The notes beneath the pieces are model-generated. The model did not search any database. It had not been told where the DNA came from and saw nothing but the letters and a program-made list of their open reading frames with translations. From an uncultured Massilia sp. (GTDB lineage: Bacteria > Pseudomonadota > Gammaproteobacteria > Burkholderiales > Burkholderiaceae_D): 64,000 nucleotides of DNA. A program made the position numbers and the translations under genes. Where the stretch lies: positions 1 to 64,000 of the forward strand of contig NZ_CAJYEB010000009.1 in NCBI RefSeq assembly GCF_913773735.1, written 5' to 3'. Shown piece after piece: positions 19,733 through 27,945 of the stretch (the stretch's first letter is position 1; each line of letters begins with the position of its first letter).

Positions 19733-19792
19733 GAAAAACGTGTTTTTCTATGTCTCGATACGACGACGCCGCACCCGGCCAGGCGTGCGGCG
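19733..19792. terminator. Two hairpins downstream of dsbC
   Basis: CGCCGCAC at 19767-19774 pairs with GTGCGGCG at 19785-19792. Further on in the dsbC direction GAAAAAC and GTTTTTC form a second dyad at 19733-19748. The GC hairpin lacks an adjoining T-tract on the minus strand, so termination is only a possibility. Nothing else is seen in the gap between dsbC and the 2Fe-2S gene. Confidence 0.4.
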
Positions 19793-19816
19793 CTTGCTGC
19801 TCGGTACTGCAACCGG

Positions 19817-20539
19817 TTACTGCTTAACGGTGGCCAGCTTGGCTTCGAGGGCCTTCTGGTCGATCGCGCCCGGGATGCGGGTGCCGTCGGCGAAGAAGAT
19901 CGCCGGCGTGCCCTGGATCTTCATCTTCTGGCCCAGCGCCAGCACCTTCTCGTTCGGCGACTCGCAGCTGGCGGCGGCGGCCGGCGCGGCCTTGCCGTTG
20001 ATCATCCAGTCGTCCCAGGCCTTGGCGCGGTCCGGCGCGCACCAGATGTTCTTCGACTTCACGAACGAATCCTCGGACAGGATGTTGTACATGAAGGTGT
20101 AGATCGTGACGTTGTCGATGTTCTTCAGCGTGGTCTGGCGCAGGCGCTTGCAATAGCCGCAGTTCGGGTCCTCGAACACGGCGATCACGCGCTTGCCGTC
20201 GCCCTTGACCTGCTTGATCGCCGATTCGAACGGCAGGTCGGAGAACTTGATCTTGTTGATGTCGTCGATGCGCTCGCGCGTCAGGTCGCGCGTGGTCTTG
20301 GCGTCGTAGACGTGGCCGATGAACAGGTACTCGCCCTTTTTATCGGTGTACAGGATGTCGCCGGCGACGCGCAGTTCGTACAGGCCGCCGTACGGCGTTT
20401 CCTTGACCGACTCGATCTTGGCGCCGCCCAGGCGCGGTTCGACGGCCTTCTTGATGGTCGCCTCGACCGAATTCTGCGCCTCGACGCAGGACGCCATCAG
20501 GCCGGTCGCCAGCAGGACGGCGAGCTTCGTTTTGAGCAT
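19817..20539 (-). CDS. dsbC: Thiol:disulfide interchange protein DsbC
   Basis: 240 residues with a signal peptide (MLKTKLAVLLATGLMASCVEA). The N-terminal dimerisation domain runs to about residue 85. The thioredoxin domain carries the CGYC redox motif in FEDPNCGYCKR and the cis-Pro in GTPAIFF. It isomerises wrong disulfides in periplasmic proteins, kept reduced by DsbD. It lies just downstream of the UbiH-type gene on the same strand. Confidence 0.94.
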   Translation of the reverse strand: MLKTKLAVLLATGLMASCVEAQNSVEATIKKAVEPRLGGAKIESVKETPYGGLYELRVAGDILYTDKKGEYLFIGHVYDAKTTRDLTRERIDDINKIKFSDLPFESAIKQVKGDGKRVIAVFEDPNCGYCKRLRQTTLKNIDNVTIYTFMYNILSEDSFVKSKNIWCAPDRAKAWDDWMINGKAAPAAAASCESPNEKVLALGQKMKIQGTPAIFFADGTRIPGAIDQKALEAKLATVKQ

Positions 20540-20572
20540 GACTGAAATTCCCAATTCTTTCTGTGTGGATCG

Positions 20573-21853
20573 TTACCTGCCCATCGCATGGGCAATCAGC
20601 CGACGCTTAACCATAGGCAACTTATCCAGCAAGTTTAATCCCAAATTGCGAACCACGCGCAGCGGTTCCAGATTTGCGCCGAACAGGCGCTCCAGGCTGT
20701 CGGTGGCGAATTGCATCAACAGCACGTCTTCCTTGCGGGCTCTCGCGTAGCGGGCCAGCACGCGCTCGTCGCCGATGCCCTGCTGCGCCTCGCGCGCGCC
20801 CAGCACCTTCAACAGGTCGACGACGTCGCCGAAGCCCAGGTTCATGCCGTGCCCGGCCAGCGGATGCACGCCGTGGGCGGCGTCGCCCGCCAGCGCCACG
20901 CGCGGCGCGACGATCGCGTGCGGGCGGATCAAGAGCAGCGGGATCGCCTGGATTGGCGGCGTCGGCAGCTGTTCCGGCTCGAGCGGGCGCAGCACGCCCA
21001 ACGTGGATTCCGAATATTCGCCCAGGCGGATCGCCAGCTCGCCCAGCGATTCGTTCATGATGGTGTCGGCCAGCGCATCCGGCGCCGACCACACCAGCGA
21101 CACGCGGTTGCCGGGCAGCGGCAGCAGCGCGACGATGCCGTCCTTGCCGGTGAACCACTGGCGGGCAACGTTGTGGTGCGGCTTTTCGCAATAAAAATTG
21201 GTGACGACGCCGCGCTGGTGGTAGGAACGGTAGTCGATGCCGATGTCGCACTGGCCGCGCACCCAGGACTGGCGCCCGTCGGCGCCGACGACCAGCTGGG
21301 CCTCGATGCGGGCGCCGTCTTCCAGCTCGACCGTCGCGTGCTCGGCATCCGTGGCCAGGCGCACGGCGCGGCCGCTGACCACGTGCACGTTCCGGGCGAA
21401 GCGCAGGGCGGCGTCGAGCGCCTGGCCCAGGTTGCCGTCCTCGACGATCCAGGCCAGCGTGCCCGCATGCGCGCCGAAGGCGTCGAAGCCGAGGTGGCCC
21501 GCCTGCGGGCCGTCGCCCTGCACGTCCATCGCGTCGACGGTGGCCACGCGCGCCATGTCGAGCGCGCCCCATACCTTCAGCGACGACAGCAGCGTGTGCG
21601 CCGTGTGGTTCAGCGCGTACACGCGCGTATCCCACGGCGCCGCGCCCGCCGCCCCGTCCTGCGTCGCCGCTCGCGCGGGCGGCACCAGCAGGGTCACGCT
21701 GTGGCCGGCCTGGGACAGGCCGAGCGCGGCGGTCTTGGCGATCGCACCGTTGCCGACGATGCAGACATCGCTACTGTGGACGATCCCCTGGCGGGCATCG
21801 GCATGCCGGGCGTCGGGGCGGGAAGTGGCGGAGGAAGAGGTCTGTGTGGTCAT
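20573..21853 (-). CDS. UbiH/UbiF/COQ6-type FAD monooxygenase
   Basis: 426 residues. The N-terminal FAD loop is VCIVGNGAIAKTAALGLSQAGHSVTLL, a slightly altered GxGxxG. The internal motif is VVGADGRQSWVR and the C-terminal motif is ALAGDAAHGVHPLAGHGMNLGFGDVVDL, characteristic of ubiquinone-ring hydroxylases. The first 25 residues are Thr/Ser/Arg-rich and unlike the family. The exact ring position hydroxylated cannot be assigned. A TATAAT sequence lies six bases from the ATG, raising the chance of a leaderless transcript. Confidence 0.87.
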   Translation of the reverse strand: MTTQTSSSATSRPDARHADARQGIVHSSDVCIVGNGAIAKTAALGLSQAGHSVTLLVPPARAATQDGAAGAAPWDTRVYALNHTAHTLLSSLKVWGALDMARVATVDAMDVQGDGPQAGHLGFDAFGAHAGTLAWIVEDGNLGQALDAALRFARNVHVVSGRAVRLATDAEHATVELEDGARIEAQLVVGADGRQSWVRGQCDIGIDYRSYHQRGVVTNFYCEKPHHNVARQWFTGKDGIVALLPLPGNRVSLVWSAPDALADTIMNESLGELAIRLGEYSESTLGVLRPLEPEQLPTPPIQAIPLLLIRPHAIVAPRVALAGDAAHGVHPLAGHGMNLGFGDVVDLLKVLGAREAQQGIGDERVLARYARARKEDVLLMQFATDSLERLFGANLEPLRVVRNLGLNLLDKLPMVKRRLIAHAMGR

Positions 21854-21942
21854 GGAGACATTATAGACCCTTCGCCGTGTCCGGTTTTCGTCGTTCGGGC
21901 CCCCTGTCCCCTGCGCCGGCCCAAAAAATCGCTCGGCAGGAC

Positions 21943-21971
21943 TTGCGATCCCGCAAAGCGCTGGCTATAAT
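21943..21971 (+). promoter_or_regulatory. tRNA-Phe promoter (first copy)
   Basis: TTGCGA at 21943-21948 and TATAAT at 21966-21971 are spaced by 17 bp, a near-consensus sigma-70 promoter. It starts transcription about 6 bases before the tRNA. Confidence 0.75.
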
Positions 21972-21983
21972 CATGCCTCTCTT

Positions 21984-22059
21984 GGCCTGGTAGCTCAGTT
22001 GGTAGAGCAGAGGATTGAAAATCCTTGTGTCGGTGGTTCGATTCCGCCCCGGGCCACCA
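21984..22059 (+). tRNA. tRNA-Phe (GAA)
   Basis: 76 nt with encoded CCA. The acceptor stem GGCCTGG pairs with CCGGGCC, including one G-U pair. The D-arm is TAGCTCAGTTGGTAGAGCA, the anticodon loop TTGAAAA gives GAA, and the T-arm GGTTCGATTCC is standard. It is identical in sequence to the copy at 59423. Confidence 0.97.
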
Positions 22060-22081
22060 AGAATTCAGCAGCATGTCGATG

Positions 22082-22101
22082 ACGCCACCTCCGGGTGGCG
22101 T
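22082..22101. terminator. Hairpin between tRNA-Phe and the lysR stop
   Basis: ACGCCACC and GGTGGCGT form an 8-bp stem around TCCG. T residues follow on the plus strand but are interrupted (TTGTCGTTTC). It could end tRNA transcription and, from the other side, lysR transcription. Confidence 0.5.
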
Positions 22102-22108
22102 TGTCGTT

Positions 22109-23023
22109 TCAAGTCCCTCCTCCCGACGACGGCCCCCGCAGCTTGACGAAATCCACGAAAGCGCGCAGCGCGGCCGGCATGCGCGTACTGCCCGGGTAAT
22201 ACAGGTAGAAACCGGCGAACGGCCGGCACCACGGTTCCAGCACGCGCACCAGTTCGCCGCGCTGCAGGTGCGGCGCCACCAGGCTCTCGACCAGGTAGGC
22301 CAGGCCGGCGCCGCGCAGCGCCCCGTCCAGCAGGACGTTGGTGTCGTTCACGGTCAGCACGCTCTCGACATCGACGTCGATCGATCCCTCCGGACCGTCG
22401 AAGCGCCAGCGCTGCAGCACGCCCGTTTCGCGCCAGCGGTAGCCGAGGCAGGCGTGCCCGTGCAGGTCGCGCGGCTCCCGCGGCGGCGGCCGTTGCGCGA
22501 GATACGCGGGCGCGCCGACGACGGCCATGCGCAGGTCCGGCGTGAGCCTGACGGCGACCATGTCCTGGTGCACCAGTTCGCCCGACCGGATGCCGGCATC
22601 GAAGCCGCCGGCGACGACGTCGGTGATGCTGTCGTCGATCACCAGGTCGAGCCGGACGCCCGGATAGGCGGCCAGGAAGTCGGCCAGCAAGGGCGCCACC
22701 ACGAGCTGGGCGGCGCTGCGCGGCAGGTTGATGCGCACGACGCCCGTGGGACGGTCGGGGCGGGTGCCCGCATCGCGCACGGCCTCCTCCACCTCCGCCA
22801 GCGCCGGCCGCAGGCGCGCGAACAGGGCTTGCCCGGCTTCGGTCGGGGCGACGCTGCGCGTGGTGCGGTTGAGCAGGCGCGTCTCCAGCCTTTCCTCCAG
22901 CGCGCGGATCGTGTGGCTCAACGCGGACGGCGACACGCCGAGCCGCTGGGCGGCGCGGCGGAAGCTGCGCTCGGACGCCACGGTCACGAACGCGAACAGT
23001 TCGGAAAAATCGCCACCTTTCAT
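22109..23023 (-). CDS. LysR family transcriptional regulator
   Basis: 304 residues. The winged helix-turn-helix is ELFAFVTVASERSFRRAAQRLGVSPSALSHTIRALEERL. The effector domain begins near residue 90 (TGVVRINLP), typical of the CrgA/DmlR-like group. It is divergent, 103 bases apart, from the quinone-oxidoreductase-like gene, the usual arrangement of a LysR regulator and its target. Confidence 0.93.
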   Translation of the reverse strand: MKGGDFSELFAFVTVASERSFRRAAQRLGVSPSALSHTIRALEERLETRLLNRTTRSVAPTEAGQALFARLRPALAEVEEAVRDAGTRPDRPTGVVRINLPRSAAQLVVAPLLADFLAAYPGVRLDLVIDDSITDVVAGGFDAGIRSGELVHQDMVAVRLTPDLRMAVVGAPAYLAQRPPPREPRDLHGHACLGYRWRETGVLQRWRFDGPEGSIDVDVESVLTVNDTNVLLDGALRGAGLAYLVESLVAPHLQRGELVRVLEPWCRPFAGFYLYYPGSTRMPAALRAFVDFVKLRGPSSGGGT

Positions 23024-23126
23024 ATTGATGCACCATGCTCAACAACACGTGCCGATTATAGGGTATTCATTTCATCAATCGCCCATGCCAGACTACGTCC
23101 CATCATCGACGAGACAGGACGACATC

Positions 23127-24149
23127 ATGGCAAGGACAATGCGGCGTTGGGAGATCGACGCCATCGGACGCGACCGGCTCACCCTGCGCGAGGTGCCCGT
23201 GCCGGCCCCGGGACCGGGACAGGTACTGGTGAAGGTGGCGGCGGTCGCCCTGAATCACCGCGACAAGATGGTCGTCGAGACCGGACGCGGCCTGCCGCTC
23301 GCGTTTCCGTTCACGCCCGGTTCCGACCTGGCCGGCGAAGTGGTCGCGGCCGGCCCCGGCGCCAGCCGCTTCGCCGTCGGCGAGCGCGTGATCTCGACCT
23401 TCATGCCGGACTGGATCGACGGCCTGCGCCCCGGCGATGCGCGCACGCCGGCCTACCGCACGCTCGGCGGCCACTATCCCGGCGTGCTGGCGGACTACGT
23501 GGCGATGCCCGAAGCGTGGTTCGTCCATGCCCCGGCCACGCTGGCGGATACCGAGGCCTGCACCCTGCCCTGCGCCGGCGTCACGGCCTGGTTCGCCCTC
23601 GTGGAACGCGCCCGCGTGCGCGCCGGCGACACGGTGCTGATTCCCAGCACCGGCGGGGTCGCGCTGTTCGGCCTGCAGATCGCCAAGGCGCACGGCGCCG
23701 AGGTCATCGTGTCCGGCCGCGCGCGCAAAGAGGCGCGCGCCCGCGCGCTGGGCGCGGACCACTACATCGACAGCAGCCGCGCCGACTGGCTCGACGCGGT
23801 GTACGCGCTCACCGCCGACCGCGGCGCCGATCACGTCCTGGACGTCGTCGGCGGCGCCCACCTCGGCAAGTCGGTGCAGGCCGCGGCCGTCGGCGGCCAC
23901 GTCTGCCAGATCGGCGCGCTCGACGGCTTCGACCTGGCCGCCCCGGCGATGCCCCTGATGCTGAAGGACGTGACGATCCACGGCATCGGCACCGGCAGCC
24001 GCCGGGCGCTGGAAAACCTGGTGCGCGCCGTCGACCGCATCGGCTTGAAACCCGCGATCGATGCGCGCTACCCGCTGGCCGGCCTGCCGGCCGCCTTCGA
24101 TCACCTGGACCGCGGGGCGTTCGGCAAGATCGTCATCGAGACGGCCTGA
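23127..24149 (+). CDS. Zinc-independent MDR oxidoreductase (quinone reductase/alcohol dehydrogenase-like)
   Basis: 340 residues of the medium-chain dehydrogenase superfamily: VPVPAPGPGQVLVKVAAVALNHRDKM, FPFTPGSDLAGEVVAAGPG, the nucleotide-binding region VLIPSTGGVALFGLQIAKAHGAEVIVSG and HVLDVVGG. The catalytic zinc Cys of alcohol dehydrogenases is replaced (ALNHRD), and the four-Cys structural zinc lobe is absent. This fits NADPH:quinone-reductase-type members. Probable target of the divergent LysR. Confidence 0.87.
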   Translation: MARTMRRWEIDAIGRDRLTLREVPVPAPGPGQVLVKVAAVALNHRDKMVVETGRGLPLAFPFTPGSDLAGEVVAAGPGASRFAVGERVISTFMPDWIDGLRPGDARTPAYRTLGGHYPGVLADYVAMPEAWFVHAPATLADTEACTLPCAGVTAWFALVERARVRAGDTVLIPSTGGVALFGLQIAKAHGAEVIVSGRARKEARARALGADHYIDSSRADWLDAVYALTADRGADHVLDVVGGAHLGKSVQAAAVGGHVCQIGALDGFDLAAPAMPLMLKDVTIHGIGTGSRRALENLVRAVDRIGLKPAIDARYPLAGLPAAFDHLDRGAFGKIVIETA

Positions 24150-24191
24150 AGCCGGCTGGCGCCGCGCGCCGCGCTGCGCTACCCTTGCCCC

Positions 24192-24734
24192 ATGCACATC
24201 AGCCAACTCCCCACCCACACGCTGGAATTGCGCGTGCGCGAGCTGCAGCAGCTGTTCAACTCGCTCGATCCGGCGCCCTTCCTGAACAAGGACCTCGACC
24301 GCGCCTGCGAGGAATACATCGAGAACTGGGCGATGGCGCTGCCGCGCCAGAGCCGCCTGCACCTGTCGATCTGCGTGGAGCGGCTGGACGCGCCCGAGCA
24401 GGCCGGCGACCTGGTCGCCGACGCCATCCACAACTACTACGGCTACAAGATCGGGCTGGTGCGCGGCCAGCTGCGCCAGCTGTTGCGCGAGGGGCGCACC
24501 AGCCTGCTGATCGGCTTCTCCTTCGTCGCGGCCTGCCTGTCGCTGGCGGAAGTCGTCGCCAGCTTCGGCGCCGGTCCCACCGCGAAGATCGCGCGCGAGA
24601 GCCTGACCATCATCGGCTGGGTGGCGATGTGGCGGCCGGTGCAGATCTTCCTGTACGACTGGTGGCCGCTGACGGGGCGCATCAAGGTGTTCGAGAACCT
24701 GCGCTTCGCGCGGGTCAGCGTGGCGCAGGGCTGA
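24192..24734 (+). CDS. Membrane protein of unknown function
   Basis: 180 residues. The N-terminal 100 residues are soluble and charged (LELRVRELQQLFNSLDPAPFLNKDLDRACEEYIENWA). Two hydrophobic helices follow (TSLLIGFSFVAACLSLAEVV and LTIIGWVAMWRPVQIFLYDWWPL). No catalytic motif is recognised. Relatives of this shape occur as uncharacterised proteins in proteobacteria. Its stop lies next to the convergent LysR stop. Confidence 0.75.
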   Translation: MHISQLPTHTLELRVRELQQLFNSLDPAPFLNKDLDRACEEYIENWAMALPRQSRLHLSICVERLDAPEQAGDLVADAIHNYYGYKIGLVRGQLRQLLREGRTSLLIGFSFVAACLSLAEVVASFGAGPTAKIARESLTIIGWVAMWRPVQIFLYDWWPLTGRIKVFENLRFARVSVAQG

Positions 24735-25667
24735 TCAGGCGAAGTGCGCCGCGTCGCGCGCCAGGGCCGGCGGCAGCGCGTGCTTGAGCAGGTCGATCCA
24801 GGCGCGCGTCTTGGCATCGACGAAGCGGCCCGACGGCAACAGCGCGAAGATCCCGATCTCGGGCGAGCGCCAGCCCGGCAGTACCCGCGCCAGCCGGCCG
24901 TTCTCGATGTCCTCGACGATGCTGTAGAACGGCAGCATCGCGATGCCCAGGCCGCGCAGCGCGCCGTCGAGCACGACCTCGGCGGCGTTGCCGACCAGCG
25001 GGCCTTGCGGGTCGAGCCTGACGTGGTCGGTGCCGTTGTCCAGCTCCCAATGCGACGTCACCGAGGAATTCACCAGGCGCAGGCAGGTATGGCGGGCCAG
25101 GTCGTCCGGATGGCGCGGGGCGCCGCAGCGCGCCAGGTAGTCCGGCGCCGCGCACAGCACCGAGAACATCCGGCCCAGCTTGAGCGCCACCAGGGCGGAA
25201 TCGGGCAGGGACTGGGCCAGGTAGACGCTGACGTCGATGCCCTCGGCCAGCAGGTCGGGCGGATCCTGCGAGGCGCTGTAGTCGAGGGTCACGCGCGGAT
25301 TGGCCGCGCAGTAGCGCGCCACCAGCGGCGTCACGTAGCGGTTGCCGAAGGCCGTCATGCACATCACGCGCAGCCGTCCGGCGGACTGGCCGGTGCCGGC
25401 CACCTCCCCTTCCGCCTGCGCCACCATGTCGAGGATGGCCTTGCACTGGCCGGCATAGCGCGCGCCGGCATCGGTGGCGGCGATGCGCCGCGTGGTACGG
25501 TGCAGCAGCTTGGCCTGCAGGCGGTTTTCCAGCAGCGTCACCAGGCGCGACACCTGGGCCTTGGTGATGCCCATGTGGCCGGCGGCGGCGGTGAAGCTGC
25601 CGCCGTCCAGCACGTGCACGAAGGCCGTCATCGCGTGCAGCAGTCCATGGTCGAGATCCTTGCGCAT
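24735..25667 (-). CDS. LysR family transcriptional regulator
   Basis: 310 residues with the HTH MTAFVHVLDGGSFTAAAGHMGITKAQVSRLVTLLENRL and a substrate-binding-like effector domain starting near residue 95. It resembles the DmlR/CrgA branch. The upstream neighbour on the same strand is the CzcE-like gene 43 bases away; there is no divergent partner that would suggest its target. Confidence 0.92.
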   Translation of the reverse strand: MRKDLDHGLLHAMTAFVHVLDGGSFTAAAGHMGITKAQVSRLVTLLENRLQAKLLHRTTRRIAATDAGARYAGQCKAILDMVAQAEGEVAGTGQSAGRLRVMCMTAFGNRYVTPLVARYCAANPRVTLDYSASQDPPDLLAEGIDVSVYLAQSLPDSALVALKLGRMFSVLCAAPDYLARCGAPRHPDDLARHTCLRLVNSSVTSHWELDNGTDHVRLDPQGPLVGNAAEVVLDGALRGLGIAMLPFYSIVEDIENGRLARVLPGWRSPEIGIFALLPSGRFVDAKTRAWIDLLKHALPPALARDAAHFA

Positions 25668-25709
25668 AGCCCGCCATCTTACCGCAGGCGGGCGATGCGC
25701 GTTCCCGCG

Positions 25710-26057
25710 TCAGTTGTTCTGGTACAGCGGGTTGTCGGACACGTAGGTCGTGACGCGATGGTCGACCAGGCCCGGCGGCGCGATCCGCGCCAGGTCGAAC
25801 GGCACGACGTGGGCCACGCCGTTCTGGAAGTTCCAGGTGAAGGAACGGTCGCCGACGACGAAGCGCACGACCGAGCCGCCGGTGACGTTGACGTGGCGCG
25901 TGGCCGCGGTGATGACGATGACCTGGTCGGCCCGCGTCTCCCGCGGCACGGCGTTGCCGGCGAAGTCGAGCGGCTGTTCGGCGGCGCCGGCGGCCAGGGT
26001 GGTGGCGAGCAATACGGGGAGCATTACGGGGAAGAGCAGCGTGGTTTTCATGTTCAT
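25710..26057 (-). CDS. CzcE-family copper-binding-like periplasmic protein
   Basis: 115 residues. A signal peptide (MNMKTTLLFPVMLPVLLATTLAAGAA) is followed by a short beta domain. NVTGGSVVRFVVGDRSFTWNFQNG and FDLARIAPPGLVDHRVTTYVSDNPLY match the CzcE pattern of heavy-metal resistance loci, where CzcE binds copper in the periplasm. No czcCBA, copA or two-component genes are in the window, so this is an orphan copy. An alternative start is 6 bases downstream. Confidence 0.72.
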   Translation of the reverse strand: MNMKTTLLFPVMLPVLLATTLAAGAAEQPLDFAGNAVPRETRADQVIVITAATRHVNVTGGSVVRFVVGDRSFTWNFQNGVAHVVPFDLARIAPPGLVDHRVTTYVSDNPLYQNN

Positions 26058-26192
26058 GTCGGTTTCCGGTACGGGCAAAGGTCTGGGCATGGCGCCGCCC
26101 GGGATGCGGGCGGCGCCGTCGATCGCCTGGTCGGCGATGTCTTGCGGGACCCATGATAGTGACCCGGTCCGTGCCGAAAAATACCGGCAACG

Positions 26193-26225
26193 GGGATTGT
26201 TCGTTACGGATCGGGTAACAATCCC
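26193..26225. promoter_or_regulatory. Dyad upstream of the CzcE-like gene
   Basis: GGGATTGTT at 26193-26201 is repeated inverted as AACAATCCC at 26217-26225, with an inner GTTAC/GTAAC pair. It lies about 135 bases upstream of the CzcE-like start in the divergent gap and could be an operator for a metal-responsive regulator (inference). Confidence 0.35.
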
Positions 26226-26278
26226 GCCCGCGCTCCCGCCTTGCCGGGCGGCGTAGCGTGCCGCCGGCGATGTTCGGT

Positions 26279-26299
26279 ATATTGGCCATCGTCCAATAT
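26279..26299. promoter_or_regulatory. Dyad just upstream of the DUF4424-like gene
   Basis: ATATTGG and CCAATAT form a perfect 7-bp inverted repeat with a 7-base spacer. It ends 17 bases before the ATG at 26317. It could be a repressor site overlapping the transcription start, or an mRNA stem near the ribosome site. Confidence 0.4.
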
Positions 26300-26316
26300 C
26301 TCAACCATCGCCACGC

Positions 26317-27330
26317 ATGAAACCCACGCCCGCCACGCTCGCCACGCTGCTGCTCCCGCTGTTTCCGCTGCTCCCGCTGGCGGCCTCCGCCAACGACGGC
26401 ATCGGCGCCGTCGGCGCCGGCGGCATCGTGTTCCACAAGACCGATGCCATCGCCATGAAGAAGGAAGTCCTCGACGTCAGCCACCGCCGCATCAGCGTCG
26501 ACTACGAATTCGTCAACGAATCCGCCGCGGACGTGGAGGAAACCATCGTCTTCCCCCTGCCCGCCTATCCGGCCTTCGAACAGGTCAGCGACAGCTACTA
26601 CGGCCAGCCGGACGGCTTTTCCATCGCCGTCGACGGCAAGCCGGTGCGCTTCGACACCGTCGTGCAGGCCTTGCTCGACGGCGTCGACGTCACCGCCCGG
26701 CTGCGCAAGCTGGGCCTGAGCGATGCCCAGATCGCCTACCACCCCAGCTTCGGCAAGCAGGCCGGCGTGGCGCCGCTGAGCGCCCGGCAGCGCCAGCAAC
26801 TGGCCGGATCGAAGCTGTACGGCGCGGGGCAGACGGGCGACACCGGTCCGCTCTGGGAAGTGCAAATCAACTATGTGTGGAAGCAAAAGTTCCCGAGCAA
26901 CAAGGTGGTGCGCGTGCACCATGCCTATCGCCCCTTCGTGGCGGCGGGCCCGGGCGAGTCGGGCATGGATGCGGACACGGCGAAGCGGTATTGCGCCGAC
27001 GCGGCGTTCCTGACAAGCTGGAACAGGCTGGCGGCGCGCCATGGCGACCCGGGCGGGTACTGGCTGAATGCGGCCAAGGTGGCCTACATCCTCAAGACCG
27101 GCAATACCTGGAAGCGCGGCATCGAGGATTTCACGCTCAACGTGCGCAAGGACGATCCGGCCGAACTGGTCAGCCTGTGCTTCCCCGGGACGTTCCGGAA
27201 GATCGATGCGAAGACTTACCAGGTGCGCCTGCGCAATTTCAAGCCGGCGCAGGACCTGGACGTCTACTTCGGCAACGTCGGCGCGGAGGACGGGGCCAAC
27301 GTGGGCCGCATGCCGGTCCTGCGCAAATAG
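26317..27330 (+). CDS. Secreted DUF4424-like protein
   Basis: 337 residues with a signal peptide ending around LAASA. The start of the mature protein, NDGIGAVGAGGIVFHKTDAIAMKKEVLDVSHRRISVDYEFVNES, matches my memory of the DUF4424 family: secreted proteins whose N-terminal half is a beta-rich domain. It contains two Cys that could form a disulfide (YCADAAF and LVSLCFPG). No enzymatic motif is visible and the function is unknown. Confidence 0.75.
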   Translation: MKPTPATLATLLLPLFPLLPLAASANDGIGAVGAGGIVFHKTDAIAMKKEVLDVSHRRISVDYEFVNESAADVEETIVFPLPAYPAFEQVSDSYYGQPDGFSIAVDGKPVRFDTVVQALLDGVDVTARLRKLGLSDAQIAYHPSFGKQAGVAPLSARQRQQLAGSKLYGAGQTGDTGPLWEVQINYVWKQKFPSNKVVRVHHAYRPFVAAGPGESGMDADTAKRYCADAAFLTSWNRLAARHGDPGGYWLNAAKVAYILKTGNTWKRGIEDFTLNVRKDDPAELVSLCFPGTFRKIDAKTYQVRLRNFKPAQDLDVYFGNVGAEDGANVGRMPVLRK

Positions 27331-27349
27331 CGCCGCCCGGATGCGACGA

Positions 27350-27367
27350 CGCCACCCGAGGGTGGCG
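27350..27367. terminator. Hairpin between convergent genes
   Basis: CGCCACCC and GGGTGGCG form an 8-bp stem around GA. It sits between the stop of the DUF4424-like gene and the stop of the convergent 25-residue gene. No T-tract follows on either strand. Confidence 0.35.
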
Positions 27368-27393
27368 CCGGCATCGTTCGGCCATCGTGCCGA

Positions 27394-27471
27394 TCAGTGG
27401 AAGAAGAAGTACAGGATGACCAGGACGACGGCGGGCACGCCCATCAGCCATGCGAGAAAATATTTACCCAT
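27394..27471 (-). CDS. 25-residue small membrane protein
   Basis: MGKYFLAWLMGVPAVVLVIL followed by YFFFH and a stop. Nearly the whole peptide is one transmembrane helix with a short basic N-terminus. An AAGGAG ribosome site lies 8 bases before the ATG, which makes translation likely. Very similar short helices occur as small hypothetical proteins in betaproteobacteria. Function unknown; such peptides often bind and tune membrane complexes. Confidence 0.68.
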   Translation of the reverse strand: MGKYFLAWLMGVPAVVLVILYFFFH

Positions 27472-27591
27472 GATTGCGCTCCTTGTGCGTTGGTTCGGAT
27501 GACGCTTTCAGGATGCCGCGCACGCCTGGGACCGTCCGTGCGCTGAACCACAATGGATAACTATTTACGCGGAATCAACCTGGGGGCCGAT

Positions 27592-27801
27592 TCACACCTT
27601 CCTCAGCGCGCTCGCCTTGTGCGCCGCCTCGGCACCGGTCTTGTCGCTGACGACCAGGTATTCCGGATGGTCGGCCGAGGCTGCCACCTCGTGCCCCTTG
27701 ATCGCCGTGTGCGCCGTCAGTTTCTTCTTGACCGTGCCGCGCACGGTGCCCTGCGACGCCTGCCATTGCACCTTGTCGCCGGCCTTGAATTCGTCCGTCA
27801 T
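27592..27801 (-). CDS. DUF2945 / HVA1-type TUDOR-like small protein
   Basis: 69 residues. MTDEFKAGDKVQWQASQGTVRGTVKKKLTAHTAIKGHEVAAS followed by YLVVSDKTGAEAAHKASALRKV is the standard hypervirulence-associated TUDOR-like domain. An AGGAGG site fixes the start at 27801. Members are small cytoplasmic SH3-like proteins of unknown role, often stress-related. Confidence 0.87.
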   Translation of the reverse strand: MTDEFKAGDKVQWQASQGTVRGTVKKKLTAHTAIKGHEVAASADHPEYLVVSDKTGAEAAHKASALRKV

Positions 27802-27945
27802 ACGTCCTCCTGGCTGTGATGAGAGGCGATTTGACCACAGCCGGCGCAACGCGTCCGCACGGTACTGCCAGGCACGGTCCCTGTCATACGCCTGTCACGA
27901 CCGCCCTTGTATGATGGTCGGAAACAGGTATCGCCCGGCAAACAT

